NCBI RefSeq assembly: GCF_014696355.1
Contig: NZ_JACJQA010000048.1
Coordinates: 49,187 to 113,186 of the forward strand
Length of the DNA: 64,000 bases
Reading direction: 5' to 3'
Source of the DNA: Pseudanabaena sp. FACHB-1998
GTDB taxonomy: Bacteria > Cyanobacteriota > Cyanobacteriia > Pseudanabaenales > Pseudanabaenaceae
Of this stretch, positions 7,930 to 15,162 are shown piece by piece (position 1 is the first letter of the stretch; the number at the start of each line of letters is the position of its first letter). Both the position numbers and the translations under genes were made by a program. Below the pieces are notes generated by a model. It made no database searches and was not told the DNA's origin. It was given only the letters and a program-made list of their open reading frames with translations.

Positions 7930-9012
7930 TTAGCTTAAAACGGCAGATCTCTGGGGCGAGGGGCAATTCTCCATACTTAGAGATTGCTTCAGGAGTGGCT
8001 GAATATTTGGATCGATAATGTAATCACTTATCCATTTAGCGGTAAGAGGAGCAAAGAGAATTCCATTGCGATAATGTCCAGTTGCTAAAATTAAATTCTC
8101 ATAATCGCTAGCTCCTAGAAGTGGGATTTCATTAGGAGCATGGGGACGAAATCCCCACCATGTTTCTGTAATGGGCATATTCGCGATCGCTGGATAAACT
8201 GCGATCGCTCTATTTAATAACTGAGCTACACCAGCGGCTGTATTGCCTTGAGAGAAGCCATTATCTTCAACCGTCGCGCCGATGACAATGGTTCCATCTT
8301 GGCGCGGCACTATATAGCAACTAGGGGCATAAATTACCCTTTGCAATAACCGATCGCGATCCAGTACCGAAATCATTTGTCCTTTGATGGGCTTAATTGG
8401 TAAAGGCATTAGCGCCCTTGTCCAAGCCCCTGTTGCTAAAACATAGCGATCGCTTTGCATTTTGCCAGCACTAGTTTCTAGATGGGTAACCCGCTGGTGA
8501 TCGCGTTCAATTTGATAAACAGTTGTCCCTTCGAGAATTTTAATTGATAGGGATCGCGCTGCGGTTAATAGAGCTTGAGTGAGTTTACGATTATTTACCT
8601 GTCCATCTTCAGGCAGCCAGAGGGAACCTAAAACTGATTTCCCTAAACCTGATTGTTTTCTATGAGTTTCTATCTGATCGATATATTTAGGATGTTGAGA
8701 TATTTCTAGGCGATCGCTTTCCGTTAAAACTGGAGCAATCATTCCACAACACCAATAGCCACAATCTTGACCCGATAAGCGCATCAAGTTGGCAATCCAT
8801 TGGGGATACATTTCACGGCTACGAATGCCAAACGTTAAGAGATCACCCTCTAGTCTCTCGGCTTCAGGGGCAAGCATTCCAGCCGCAGCCCATGTTGCCC
8901 CTTGCCCACAAATTCCACTCTCTACGATGGTAACGCTTGCACCTTTTTGAGAAAGGGCGATCGCTGTAGACAAGCCAATAATTCCACCACCAATTATTAA
9001 AATATCAGTCAT
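7930..9012 (-). CDS. thiO: Glycine oxidase ThiO (FAD-dependent)
   Basis: 360 residues, the DAO fold. The N-terminal dinucleotide-binding motif is IIGGGIIGLSTAIAL (residues 5-19), followed by the ThiO-typical TWAAAGMLAPEAE; the C-terminal FAD block is ILATGHYRNGILFAPLTA. It oxidises glycine to the imine used as precursor of the thiazole ring of thiamin. Many cyanobacteria fuse thiO with thiG; here it is a stand-alone gene with no thiG next to it and no recognisable TPP riboswitch upstream. The methyltransferase gene lies just upstream on the same strand (33 bp apart), so they may share a transcript. Confidence 0.88.
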   Translation of the reverse strand: MTDILIIGGGIIGLSTAIALSQKGASVTIVESGICGQGATWAAAGMLAPEAERLEGDLLTFGIRSREMYPQWIANLMRLSGQDCGYWCCGMIAPVLTESDRLEISQHPKYIDQIETHRKQSGLGKSVLGSLWLPEDGQVNNRKLTQALLTAARSLSIKILEGTTVYQIERDHQRVTHLETSAGKMQSDRYVLATGAWTRALMPLPIKPIKGQMISVLDRDRLLQRVIYAPSCYIVPRQDGTIVIGATVEDNGFSQGNTAAGVAQLLNRAIAVYPAIANMPITETWWGFRPHAPNEIPLLGASDYENLILATGHYRNGILFAPLTAKWISDYIIDPNIQPLLKQSLSMENCPSPQRSAVLS

Positions 9013-9045
9013 TTTATTGTTCCTTCAAGCTTTCTGTAGCGATTT

Positions 9046-9714
9046 TTAACCACAACGAGTTGCTACTACAGCATAGAATGGATCGCTGCTGGCTAAACCG
9101 AGCATTGCTAAAAAGGGAGAACTAGGTGGAACATTTGCCACTAATTCGGGCTTGGTAAATCCCTTCGGCACAGAAGCAAAATACTTGTATACCAACTTGG
9201 TGCGATCGCTTTCTGAACCATCTCGCCATGCTTGAATAGCTTTTTGATAGAACATCCGATTGGAGAAGCTGATAATGGCAATTCCTCCCACTTTTAAAAT
9301 TCGATGAATTTCCGTAAAGACGGCTTCAGGATATTGCAAATACTGTACGGAGACGGTGTTAATCACCGCATCAAAGGATTGATTAGCAAAGGGTAATGCT
9401 TGTTGCTTGTTTAAATTTTGCACAAAATAATGATTTAACCGAGGGTTACGAGCCAACTCTTCCGCATTTAATCCATGTCCTTCTACATGGGCAAAATCTA
9501 GTTCTTCTGGTAAATGTGAAACCCAGCTACTCATGAGATCGAGAATGCGCGTATTTGGCTCTAGTCTTTGGCGATAAAGCTCGGTTAACTGCTCAATGAA
9601 GCGATCGTCTACATGCTTAACAAAACGCGGATATTCATAAAATAGCAAGTCATCAGAATTATCGAGTTTAGTACGTTGTTCAGAAGCAAGGTTCATAGGT
9701 ATCGCTGTCGCCAA
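9046..9714 (-). CDS. Class I SAM-dependent methyltransferase
   Basis: 222 residues with a methyltransferase-11-type core. Motif I is present as ILDLMSSWVSHLP (the Gly-rich loop is degenerate: DLMSS in place of DxGxG), with ALPFANQSFDAVINTVSVQYL for motifs II-III and HRILKVGGIAIISFSNR for the post-core strand. The substrate cannot be deduced. The unusual DLMSSWVSHLP motif marks a cyanobacterial/plant subfamily in my recollection. It is translated just upstream of thiO in the same direction. Confidence 0.8.
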   Translation of the reverse strand: MATAIPMNLASEQRTKLDNSDDLLFYEYPRFVKHVDDRFIEQLTELYRQRLEPNTRILDLMSSWVSHLPEELDFAHVEGHGLNAEELARNPRLNHYFVQNLNKQQALPFANQSFDAVINTVSVQYLQYPEAVFTEIHRILKVGGIAIISFSNRMFYQKAIQAWRDGSESDRTKLVYKYFASVPKGFTKPELVANVPPSSPFLAMLGLASSDPFYAVVATRCG

Positions 9715-9727
9715 GTTTGTTATGACT

Positions 9728-9775
9728 TAACTCCAAGAGAGCGCAACGTATGGCATTGCTGCCCTCTTGGAGTTA
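9728..9775. repeat. Palindrome, outer 12-bp arms
   Basis: TAACTCCAAGAG (9728-9739) pairs perfectly with CTCTTGGAGTTA (9764-9775). The inner 24 bases pair only partly (GCGCAA / TTGCTG). It lies just upstream of the methyltransferase start. Confidence 0.7.
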
Positions 9776-9867
9776 GGGTTTATACTCTATATGATAGCAA
9801 TTCCTCTAAGTTCGACAACACTTAAAAGAGCTAAAAACTATACGCTGTAACAGCTTACTGCTTTATC

Positions 9868-9918
9868 AATGAATAATTGGGTGTGCGCGGAGAAGCCGCG
9901 CACACCCAATTATTCATT
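9868..9918. repeat. Palindrome, 23-bp perfect stem
   Basis: Left arm 9868-9890, right arm 9896-9918, loop AGAAG. The apex is GTGTGCGCGG / CCGCGCACAC, a variant of the common GC core; the AT-rich outer arms are unique to this locus. It belongs to the 491-bp gap 9715-10205, which holds three palindromes and the crtR leader. Confidence 0.9.
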
Positions 9919-9985
9919 TTAATAACACCTATTATTTGGCTGAAAAGGGAATATCCCTGTAATTTACAAGTTGTGCTTTTCCCAC

Positions 9986-10022
9986 AAAAAGAAAGGCGGC
10001 GCGAAGTGCCGCCTTTCTTTTT
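9986..10022. repeat. GC-core palindrome with A/T tails
   Basis: 17-bp stem with one G-T pair (AAAAAGAAAGGCGGCGC, loop GAA). A-runs and T-runs flank it, so it would work as a terminator in either direction, although no gene ends here. Confidence 0.9.
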
Positions 10023-10099
10023 TATGGGGGAATAGTTGCAATCTCGCTCTATTGTCGGTAGCATAGGACATAATAAAAAATGTAATAAAACGCAACAAT

Positions 10100-10136
10100 A
10101 AAATATATTTTTAAAATATATTTTTGAATATATTTT
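10100..10136. repeat. AT-only triple repeat in the crtR leader
   Basis: AAAATATATTTTT occurs twice in tandem, followed by a shortened GAATATATTTT, about 70-105 bases upstream of the crtR start. Each unit is itself near-palindromic. It could be a curved-DNA or regulator site; no factor is identifiable. Confidence 0.5.
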
Positions 10137-10205
10137 GGTTTTGGCGATTGGCAAGCCCAGAACGCATACTAGATAAAGATAGGAAATTGATTAAGGAGTG
10201 ACAAA

Positions 10206-11084
10206 ATGCAGCAGCAGGGCAAAGCCCTAACTGTTCCAATCGGTCTGATGGGTGCAGCGCAGGGATTTAATCCAACAGTACTACTGCTACTAGGTTCGAT
10301 TGTTTTAGCAACCGCATCAACCACAGGGTATTGGGTATGGGGCTGGGCACACTGGCTCGTATTTGTTTGTAATTTTTCGTCGCTTTACGTACTGGGTACG
10401 GTGATTCACGATGCTTGTCATGGTGTAGCTCACCCTAACCGCATAGTTAACTCGGCGATCGGTCATCTTGCGGCTGTATTACAAGGTTTTGTGTTTCCTG
10501 TATTTACTCGTGTGCATATGCAGCACCACGCCCATGTGAATGATGAAGAGGACGATCCCGATCACTACGTTTCTACTGGGGGACCCCTCTGGTTGATTGC
10601 CGCAAGATTTTTCTATCATGAAATTTTCTTTTTTCAGCGTCGTCTATGGCGTAACTATGAGCTACTAGAATGGGCGATTAGCCGTTTGATAGTAATTGCC
10701 ACTATTTTTGTGGGTTATCACTATGGCTTCCTCGGTTACATGATGAACTTTTGGTTTGTCCCAGCCGCAGTTATGGGGCTTTTGTTAGGGCTATTCTTTG
10801 ACTATTTGCCTCATCGTCCCTTTATCGAGCGATCGCGCTGGAAAAATGCCAGAGTTTACCCAAGCTGGTTTTTGAATATTATGTTGCTTGGTCAAAACTA
10901 TCACCTAGTCCATCACCTTTGGCCGAATGTGCCTTGGTACTACTACGAGAAAGCCTATTACCAAATGAAGCCTTTGCTTGATGCTAACGGCTCTCCACAG
11001 ACCTTAGGGCTTTTCAGAATGCCTGACTTTGCGGGATTTTTGTATGACGCATTTTTAGGTATCCGTTTTCACCACAAGAAATAA
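10206..11084 (+). CDS. crtR: Beta-carotene hydroxylase CrtR (membrane di-iron hydroxylase)
   Basis: 292 residues of the fatty-acid-desaturase superfamily. Histidine clusters HDACH (about residue 68), HMQHHAHVND (about 99) and, near the C-terminus, NYHLVHHLWP supply the di-iron ligands. Four or so hydrophobic segments separate them. It hydroxylates the beta-ionone ring of carotenes (zeaxanthin and related xanthophylls) in membranes. The start ATG has a strong ribosome site AAGGAG at 10193-10198. A one-gene unit closed by a terminator right after the stop codon. Confidence 0.88.
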   Translation: MQQQGKALTVPIGLMGAAQGFNPTVLLLLGSIVLATASTTGYWVWGWAHWLVFVCNFSSLYVLGTVIHDACHGVAHPNRIVNSAIGHLAAVLQGFVFPVFTRVHMQHHAHVNDEEDDPDHYVSTGGPLWLIAARFFYHEIFFFQRRLWRNYELLEWAISRLIVIATIFVGYHYGFLGYMMNFWFVPAAVMGLLLGLFFDYLPHRPFIERSRWKNARVYPSWFLNIMLLGQNYHLVHHLWPNVPWYYYEKAYYQMKPLLDANGSPQTLGLFRMPDFAGFLYDAFLGIRFHHKK

Positions 11085-11117
11085 AAAAAGAGAGTAGCTA
11101 AGCTACTCTCTTTTTTT
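11083..11117. terminator. Intrinsic terminator of crtR
   Basis: A 17-base arm (A7 then GAGAGTAGCT) faces its exact complement (AGCTACTCTC then T7). The A-run includes two bases of the crtR stop codon. Confidence 0.92.
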
Positions 11118-11121
11118 AAGC

Positions 11122-11178
11122 AAAAGCCCAAAAGATGAGAGGTGGCACTTTGTGCCGCCTCTCATCTTTTGGGCTTTT
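11122..11178. repeat. GC-core palindrome, 27-bp stem
   Basis: Left arm 11122-11148, loop TTT, right arm 11152-11178, one G-T pair. The arm word CCCAAAAGATGAG is shared with the element at 25878. The right arm touches the stop codon of the DUF760 gene, which it probably terminates. Confidence 0.92.
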
Positions 11179-11477
11179 TATTCGGCGGAAGCGAGGGAAT
11201 TATCTAACTGCATTCTGGTTTCCATCTGGCGGATAAAGTAACCCGTCATCATTGCCGAGCCAATTAATCCAGCTAAATTATCGCGATCGCTCGTGATGCT
11301 GACGTTAAAGTGTTGTGAAGGGAGTATGCCAAAAAGATTTTGCACATTCTGACTGATAATTTGCTGTGCTTCGGGACTCACAGATTGAGCTACTGCTGCT
11401 AAGGTTTCGGGGGATTGATTTTTTAGATAGTCGAGTAAAAGGTTGTTGCTGGAATTTAGTTCCCCAATGTTAAACAT
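11178..11477 (-). CDS. DUF760 family protein
   Basis: 99 residues. The block SPETLAAVAQSVSPEAQQII followed by LFGILPSQHFNVSI and GLIGSAMMTGYFIRQMETRM matches the DUF760 family of cyanobacteria and chloroplasts. It is soluble with no signal or membrane segment. Molecular role unknown. Single gene, with a palindrome immediately at its 3' end. Confidence 0.8.
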   Translation of the reverse strand: MFNIGELNSSNNLLLDYLKNQSPETLAAVAQSVSPEAQQIISQNVQNLFGILPSQHFNVSITSDRDNLAGLIGSAMMTGYFIRQMETRMQLDNSLASAE

Positions 11478-11576
11478 GATTAATTTTCCATATCTAGTTT
11501 GAGCTAACTATATTTTTACCGATATCTCTAAGAGTGTTTAAGGCGGAAAACCGTATTCAACCGAATAAAGATCTTC

Positions 11577-11613
11577 AAACATAAAGGCGGCGCTTCGCGC
11601 CGCCTTTATGTTT
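11577..11613. repeat. GC-core palindrome at the ssb 3' end
   Basis: 17-bp perfect stem (AAACATAAAGGCGGCGC, loop TTC). The last base of the right arm is the first base of the ssb stop codon. Probable terminator. Confidence 0.92.
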
Positions 11614-11981
11614 TAGAAATCGTCATCATAGGTACTGGTGCTACTTGCGGCTTCATTGTCGCGGCGCGAACCTAATAGCTCAAGGCGATCAACTCGGATT
11701 ACGGGCTTTTGTCTTTCGTCGCCAGTGTTGCGATCGTTCCAGCGATCGAACTTGAGCGCACCCGATACACCAATGAGACTTCCCTTTTTGACATAGTTAG
11801 CCGCGACTTCTGCGGTCTTGTCCCATACTTCTAGGTCAAACCAATCGGGTGGCTCATCACGATTGCTGGTATTGCGATTAACGGCTAGGGTAAAGTTCGC
11901 AACCACTTTGCCTGACTCAAAATATTTGACTTCAGGATCTCGTCCTGCCCGCCCCACTAGATGAACTTTGTTGAGGGTCAT
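11613..11981 (-). CDS. ssb: Single-stranded DNA-binding protein
   Basis: 122 residues. OB fold with MTLNKVHLVGRAGRDPEVKY at the N-terminus, FTLAVNR, and WDKTAEVAANYVKKGSLIGV, all typical of SSB. It coats single-stranded DNA during replication and repair. The tail is short and ends YDDDF, a reduced version of the usual acidic DDDIPF tip that recruits partner proteins. Single gene; the palindrome at 11577-11613 closes it. Confidence 0.92.
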   Translation of the reverse strand: MTLNKVHLVGRAGRDPEVKYFESGKVVANFTLAVNRNTSNRDEPPDWFDLEVWDKTAEVAANYVKKGSLIGVSGALKFDRWNDRNTGDERQKPVIRVDRLELLGSRRDNEAASSTSTYDDDF

Positions 11982-12077
11982 AAGATTAAGTGTAAAAAAG
12001 GTTAAGGATATTTTTGCATCTTAACCTATAGTAATCCAAGTTTTTCTTACAGCGCTTTACGCTCAAATCCGTAGCAA

Positions 12078-12122
12078 TAAATTTTTTAAAAGTGTTGCTT
12101 TGCAACACTTTTAAAAAATTTA
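12078..12122. repeat. AT-rich palindrome, 21-bp perfect stem
   Basis: Arms centred on AAAAGTGTTGC / GCAACACTTTT with loop TTT. This lies in the 444-bp gap 11982-12425, which also holds the next palindrome and a broken insertion sequence. Confidence 0.9.
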
Positions 12123-12155
12123 AGTAGCTAGGCATAATTAAAAATCTGGAACCAC

Positions 12156-12190
12156 AACCTGTGGCGCACGCAGCGCGTGCGCCACAGGTT
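12156..12190. repeat. CCTGTGGCGCACGC palindrome (family B)
   Basis: 16-bp perfect stem AACCTGTGGCGCACGC with loop AGC. The same stem with loop TGC recurs at 63865-63911, and a diverged relative lies at 32475-32513. Confidence 0.92.
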
Positions 12191-12193
12191 TTA

Positions 12194-12425
12194 GAGACTG
12201 TTTGAAAAGGTGGAAGTGATTAGAAGTGAGTAGAAAAGAGCGGAAAAGAGTGTTAAGGGATAATAAAGTAAAAGGGGCTACAGGAGACCCAATTTATGAT
12301 AAGACCAGCATAAGATTACAGGCTTCACAAATGACCAGTGGGAAACTTTAACACCACTCATCCAAGAAGCAAAAACAGGAGGTCGTCCCCGTACAGTGGA
12401 CATGAGAGAGGTGTTAAACGCGATT
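12194..12425 (+). mobile_element. Truncated IS5-family-like insertion sequence (left end only)
   Basis: It begins with GAGACTGTTTGAAAAGG at 12194, an end sequence of the sort seen in IS5-type elements, then an untranslated leader of about 100 bases, then the start of a transposase gene (see next entry). The homology stops exactly where the 3' end of the hybrid kinase gene begins. No right end is seen, so a deletion removed it. Confidence 0.6.
12296..12425 (+). pseudogene. IS5-type transposase fragment, frameshifted
   Basis: An ATG at 12296 opens MIRPA, then the frame is lost. From about 12325 another frame reads TNDQWETLTPLIQEAKTGG and RPRTVDMREVLNAI, the N-terminal DNA-binding part of IS5-family transposases (DUF4096-like). 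About 45 residues remain of an expected 250 or more. The reading frame then runs into SVTL and a stop, over the end of the convergent kinase gene. Confidence 0.75.
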
Positions 12426-15110
12426 TCAGTCACTCTCTAAGAGTTCTTGAATGGAATTAGATAGTGTTCGCAAGCGAAAGGGTTTGCTCATGTAATCGTT
12501 AGCGCCTGCCTCTATACATTTTTCTTGATCGCAACTCATAGCTAAAGCAGTAAGTGCAATAATGGGAATATTTGCGGTTTCTGGGTTAGAGCGAATTAGT
12601 TTGATTGCTTGCAAACCATCCATTTCAGGCATTTGAATATCCATCAATATAATATCTGGTTTTTGAGCGATCGCCATGTCCACAGCTATTTTTCCATCAG
12701 ACGCGGTACATACTTGATAATTCTTACTTTCTAAATAATCATGGACGGTTTCCATATTGGCAGTATTATCATCAACAATAAGAACTTTGTAAGGGATATC
12801 TCTATTGCTTGAGTATTCTGAAGTTTCCGATATCGAAGGTTGTAGATTTAGGGGATGATTAGGGGATGAATCAGATTGGTAGGGAAGCCTGATCGTAAAC
12901 TTACTACCTTTGCTTGATTCACTTTCAACGCCAACAGAACCTCCATGCATTTCGACAATTTTTTTCACCAAAGATAAACCTAGCCCAGTACCCGCATATT
13001 TACGGTTGAGCGTGCTATCGATTTGGACAAAGGTTTGAAAGAGCTTACCAATGTCATCAGGATTAATACCAATACCTGTATCGATTACAAGGAAATCAAT
13101 ATAAACTTTATGTTGTTCACCTTCACTAGAAACTTCAGTGATTTGGACTTCTAAAGTAACAGTTCCGCCATCGGGTGTGAACTTTACAGCATTAGTAAGC
13201 AAATTGATTAATGCTTGGCGCATTCGTAATTCGTCAACTTCGACATAAACCGATTGATTTTGTTTGATGCGACTGGGAATATTGAGGATTAGTTGAATAT
13301 TCTTTTTATGAGCGAGTTGTTTTATAAAAACAAAACTATCATTGCATAGTTTCTCTATTTCTATTTTTTCAAGATGTAATTCTAGTTTCCCAGATTCAAT
13401 TTTGGCAAGATCGAGAATATCAGTGATCAGTGCTAATAAATGCTGACCGCCAGATTCAATAGTAGTAATTGCTTTTCTTTGTCGTTCGTTTAATTCACCG
13501 AAAATACCTTCTTTTAGAGTCTCTGACATTCCCAAAATTGCATTGAGAGGTGTGCGTAATTCATGGCTCATATTTGCCAGAAATTCGTCCTTGAGACGAG
13601 TTGCTCTAGCTAGTTCAATATTGGCGAGAGCTAAGCTTTCATTATTCTTTTGGAGTTGCAACTCACTTCTTTTTAGATCTCCTGTGCGCTGTTCCACCCG
13701 ATCTTCTAGCTCTTGATTTACGAATTGCAGAGCTTTTTCTGCTTGGATTTTTTCTGCTAGTTCTATTTGTACCTGTTGATAGAGATTAGCTTGGGAAATG
13801 GCGATCGCCATTTGATTGCTGACCTGATTAAATAGTTCAGATTCCCATGATTGCCACAAATGGGGCTTGCTATGATGGGCTATGAGTAGACCCCAGAGAC
13901 TTTCATTTTGAATAATTGGTGCAATTAGTTTCGCTTTAACTCCAAGATTTTGTAAGAATTCTCTAAGGCAAGGTACCATCTCAGTACTATCGAGATCACT
14001 AACGGAATAGATCCGTCCTTCGATATAGCGTTGATAAACTTCCTCAGGAAATATCTCTGACGAAAAAACATGATCCACCATAGCTTCTAATTGCTCAGAA
14101 ACGGATTCTGCTACCATCTTGCCACTACCATCAGGCATCAGGAAATATACCAAAACCCGATCTACTCCCACAATTCTTCTTAATTCTGTAACTGCGGTAT
14201 TTAAAATTACTGACAGATCAAGGGAATGACGGATACTAAGCGTTAAGTCAGCGACGACCCCTTCTCGTTCTAGTTGCTGATATAGTTCTAATTCATTTTG
14301 CTTACGGACTGTAATATCTTCTTTGACTGCAACGTAATGTGTTATTTTGCCATCAGCATCCTTAATTGATGAAATTGAAGCATATTCCCAATACAGTTCA
14401 CCATTACGCTTCTTATTATGAAATTCACCATGCCATTCATGACCGTTAGCCAGCATTTTCCAAAGATGCGTATATTCCTGCTCAGGGGTATTACCAGATT
14501 GGAGAATCCGAGGATTTTTACCAATTACATCTTCTAATTTATAGCCTGTTAGTTCTTCAAACTTAGGATTTACATAAGTAATATTACCCTTCACATCTGT
14601 AATCACAATCGAAGTAGGGCTTTGTTCTGATACCTTAGATAGGATTTTAATTTGTGCTTCTGCGGCTTCCCGTTGAGCGATTTCTGCTTGGAGTTGTTGG
14701 TTTTGCTTGGCTAAGTCTTGACTGAGGCGGCGCAGTTGTAAATGTAACTCTAATCTGGCTATCAGTTCTTCTTCTTGAAATGGTTTGGTAACGTAGTCTA
14801 CTGCACCTAATTTAAGCCCTTTAACCTTATCAGCAGTACTAGCGAGAGCTGTCATAAAAATGACGGGAATATCACGAGTAACTTCAGATTGCTTAAGTTG
14901 TTGACAAGTCTCAAATCCGTCAATTTCGGGCATGAGAATATCCAGCAAGATGAGATCGGGCTGAGCTTTAGTGATTTTCTGAATTCCACTCAGTCCATCC
15001 ATCGCCACCAAAGTTTTATAGTCAAATGATTTTAAAGTTTCAGATAGAACCTTAACATTTGAGGGATTATCATCAATGATAAAAATAACTGGTGGCTTTG
15101 AGGATGGCAT
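12426..15110 (-). CDS. Hybrid sensor histidine kinase, REC-PAS-GAF-HK-REC
   Basis: 894 residues, no membrane segment. Order: receiver (residues 8-125; phospho-Asp in LILLDILMPEIDG near 57), coiled coil, PAS (about 155-275), GAF (about 290-450), coiled coil, HisKA (FLANMSHELRTPLNAIL, His near 512), HATPase (N box LLTNAVKFTP, DTGIGI, GTGLGLSL), C-terminal receiver (VLIVDDNTAN; Asp in IILMDIQMPEMDG near 822). This is a soluble phosphorelay kinase taking input at its N-terminal receiver. It lies 52 bp downstream of the next kinase on the same strand, so the two are likely a relay made from one transcript. No DNA-binding output is encoded next to it. Confidence 0.9.
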   Translation of the reverse strand: MPSSKPPVIFIIDDNPSNVKVLSETLKSFDYKTLVAMDGLSGIQKITKAQPDLILLDILMPEIDGFETCQQLKQSEVTRDIPVIFMTALASTADKVKGLKLGAVDYVTKPFQEEELIARLELHLQLRRLSQDLAKQNQQLQAEIAQREAAEAQIKILSKVSEQSPTSIVITDVKGNITYVNPKFEELTGYKLEDVIGKNPRILQSGNTPEQEYTHLWKMLANGHEWHGEFHNKKRNGELYWEYASISSIKDADGKITHYVAVKEDITVRKQNELELYQQLEREGVVADLTLSIRHSLDLSVILNTAVTELRRIVGVDRVLVYFLMPDGSGKMVAESVSEQLEAMVDHVFSSEIFPEEVYQRYIEGRIYSVSDLDSTEMVPCLREFLQNLGVKAKLIAPIIQNESLWGLLIAHHSKPHLWQSWESELFNQVSNQMAIAISQANLYQQVQIELAEKIQAEKALQFVNQELEDRVEQRTGDLKRSELQLQKNNESLALANIELARATRLKDEFLANMSHELRTPLNAILGMSETLKEGIFGELNERQRKAITTIESGGQHLLALITDILDLAKIESGKLELHLEKIEIEKLCNDSFVFIKQLAHKKNIQLILNIPSRIKQNQSVYVEVDELRMRQALINLLTNAVKFTPDGGTVTLEVQITEVSSEGEQHKVYIDFLVIDTGIGINPDDIGKLFQTFVQIDSTLNRKYAGTGLGLSLVKKIVEMHGGSVGVESESSKGSKFTIRLPYQSDSSPNHPLNLQPSISETSEYSSNRDIPYKVLIVDDNTANMETVHDYLESKNYQVCTASDGKIAVDMAIAQKPDIILMDIQMPEMDGLQAIKLIRSNPETANIPIIALTALAMSCDQEKCIEAGANDYMSKPFRLRTLSNSIQELLESD

Positions 15111-15162
15111 ATTATTCTAGTTACTCTAGCTCTTAATATATATCTGGGGGAATGGAGAAATA

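Noticed and set aside
9013..9045. TPP riboswitch upstream of thiO
   Set aside because: The gap before thiO is 33 bp and shows no thi-box-like sequence; the methyltransferase gene lies directly upstream.
9855..10154. 99-codon frame on the minus strand upstream of crtR
   Set aside because: It crosses two palindromes and the AT-only repeat, with no protein-like pattern.
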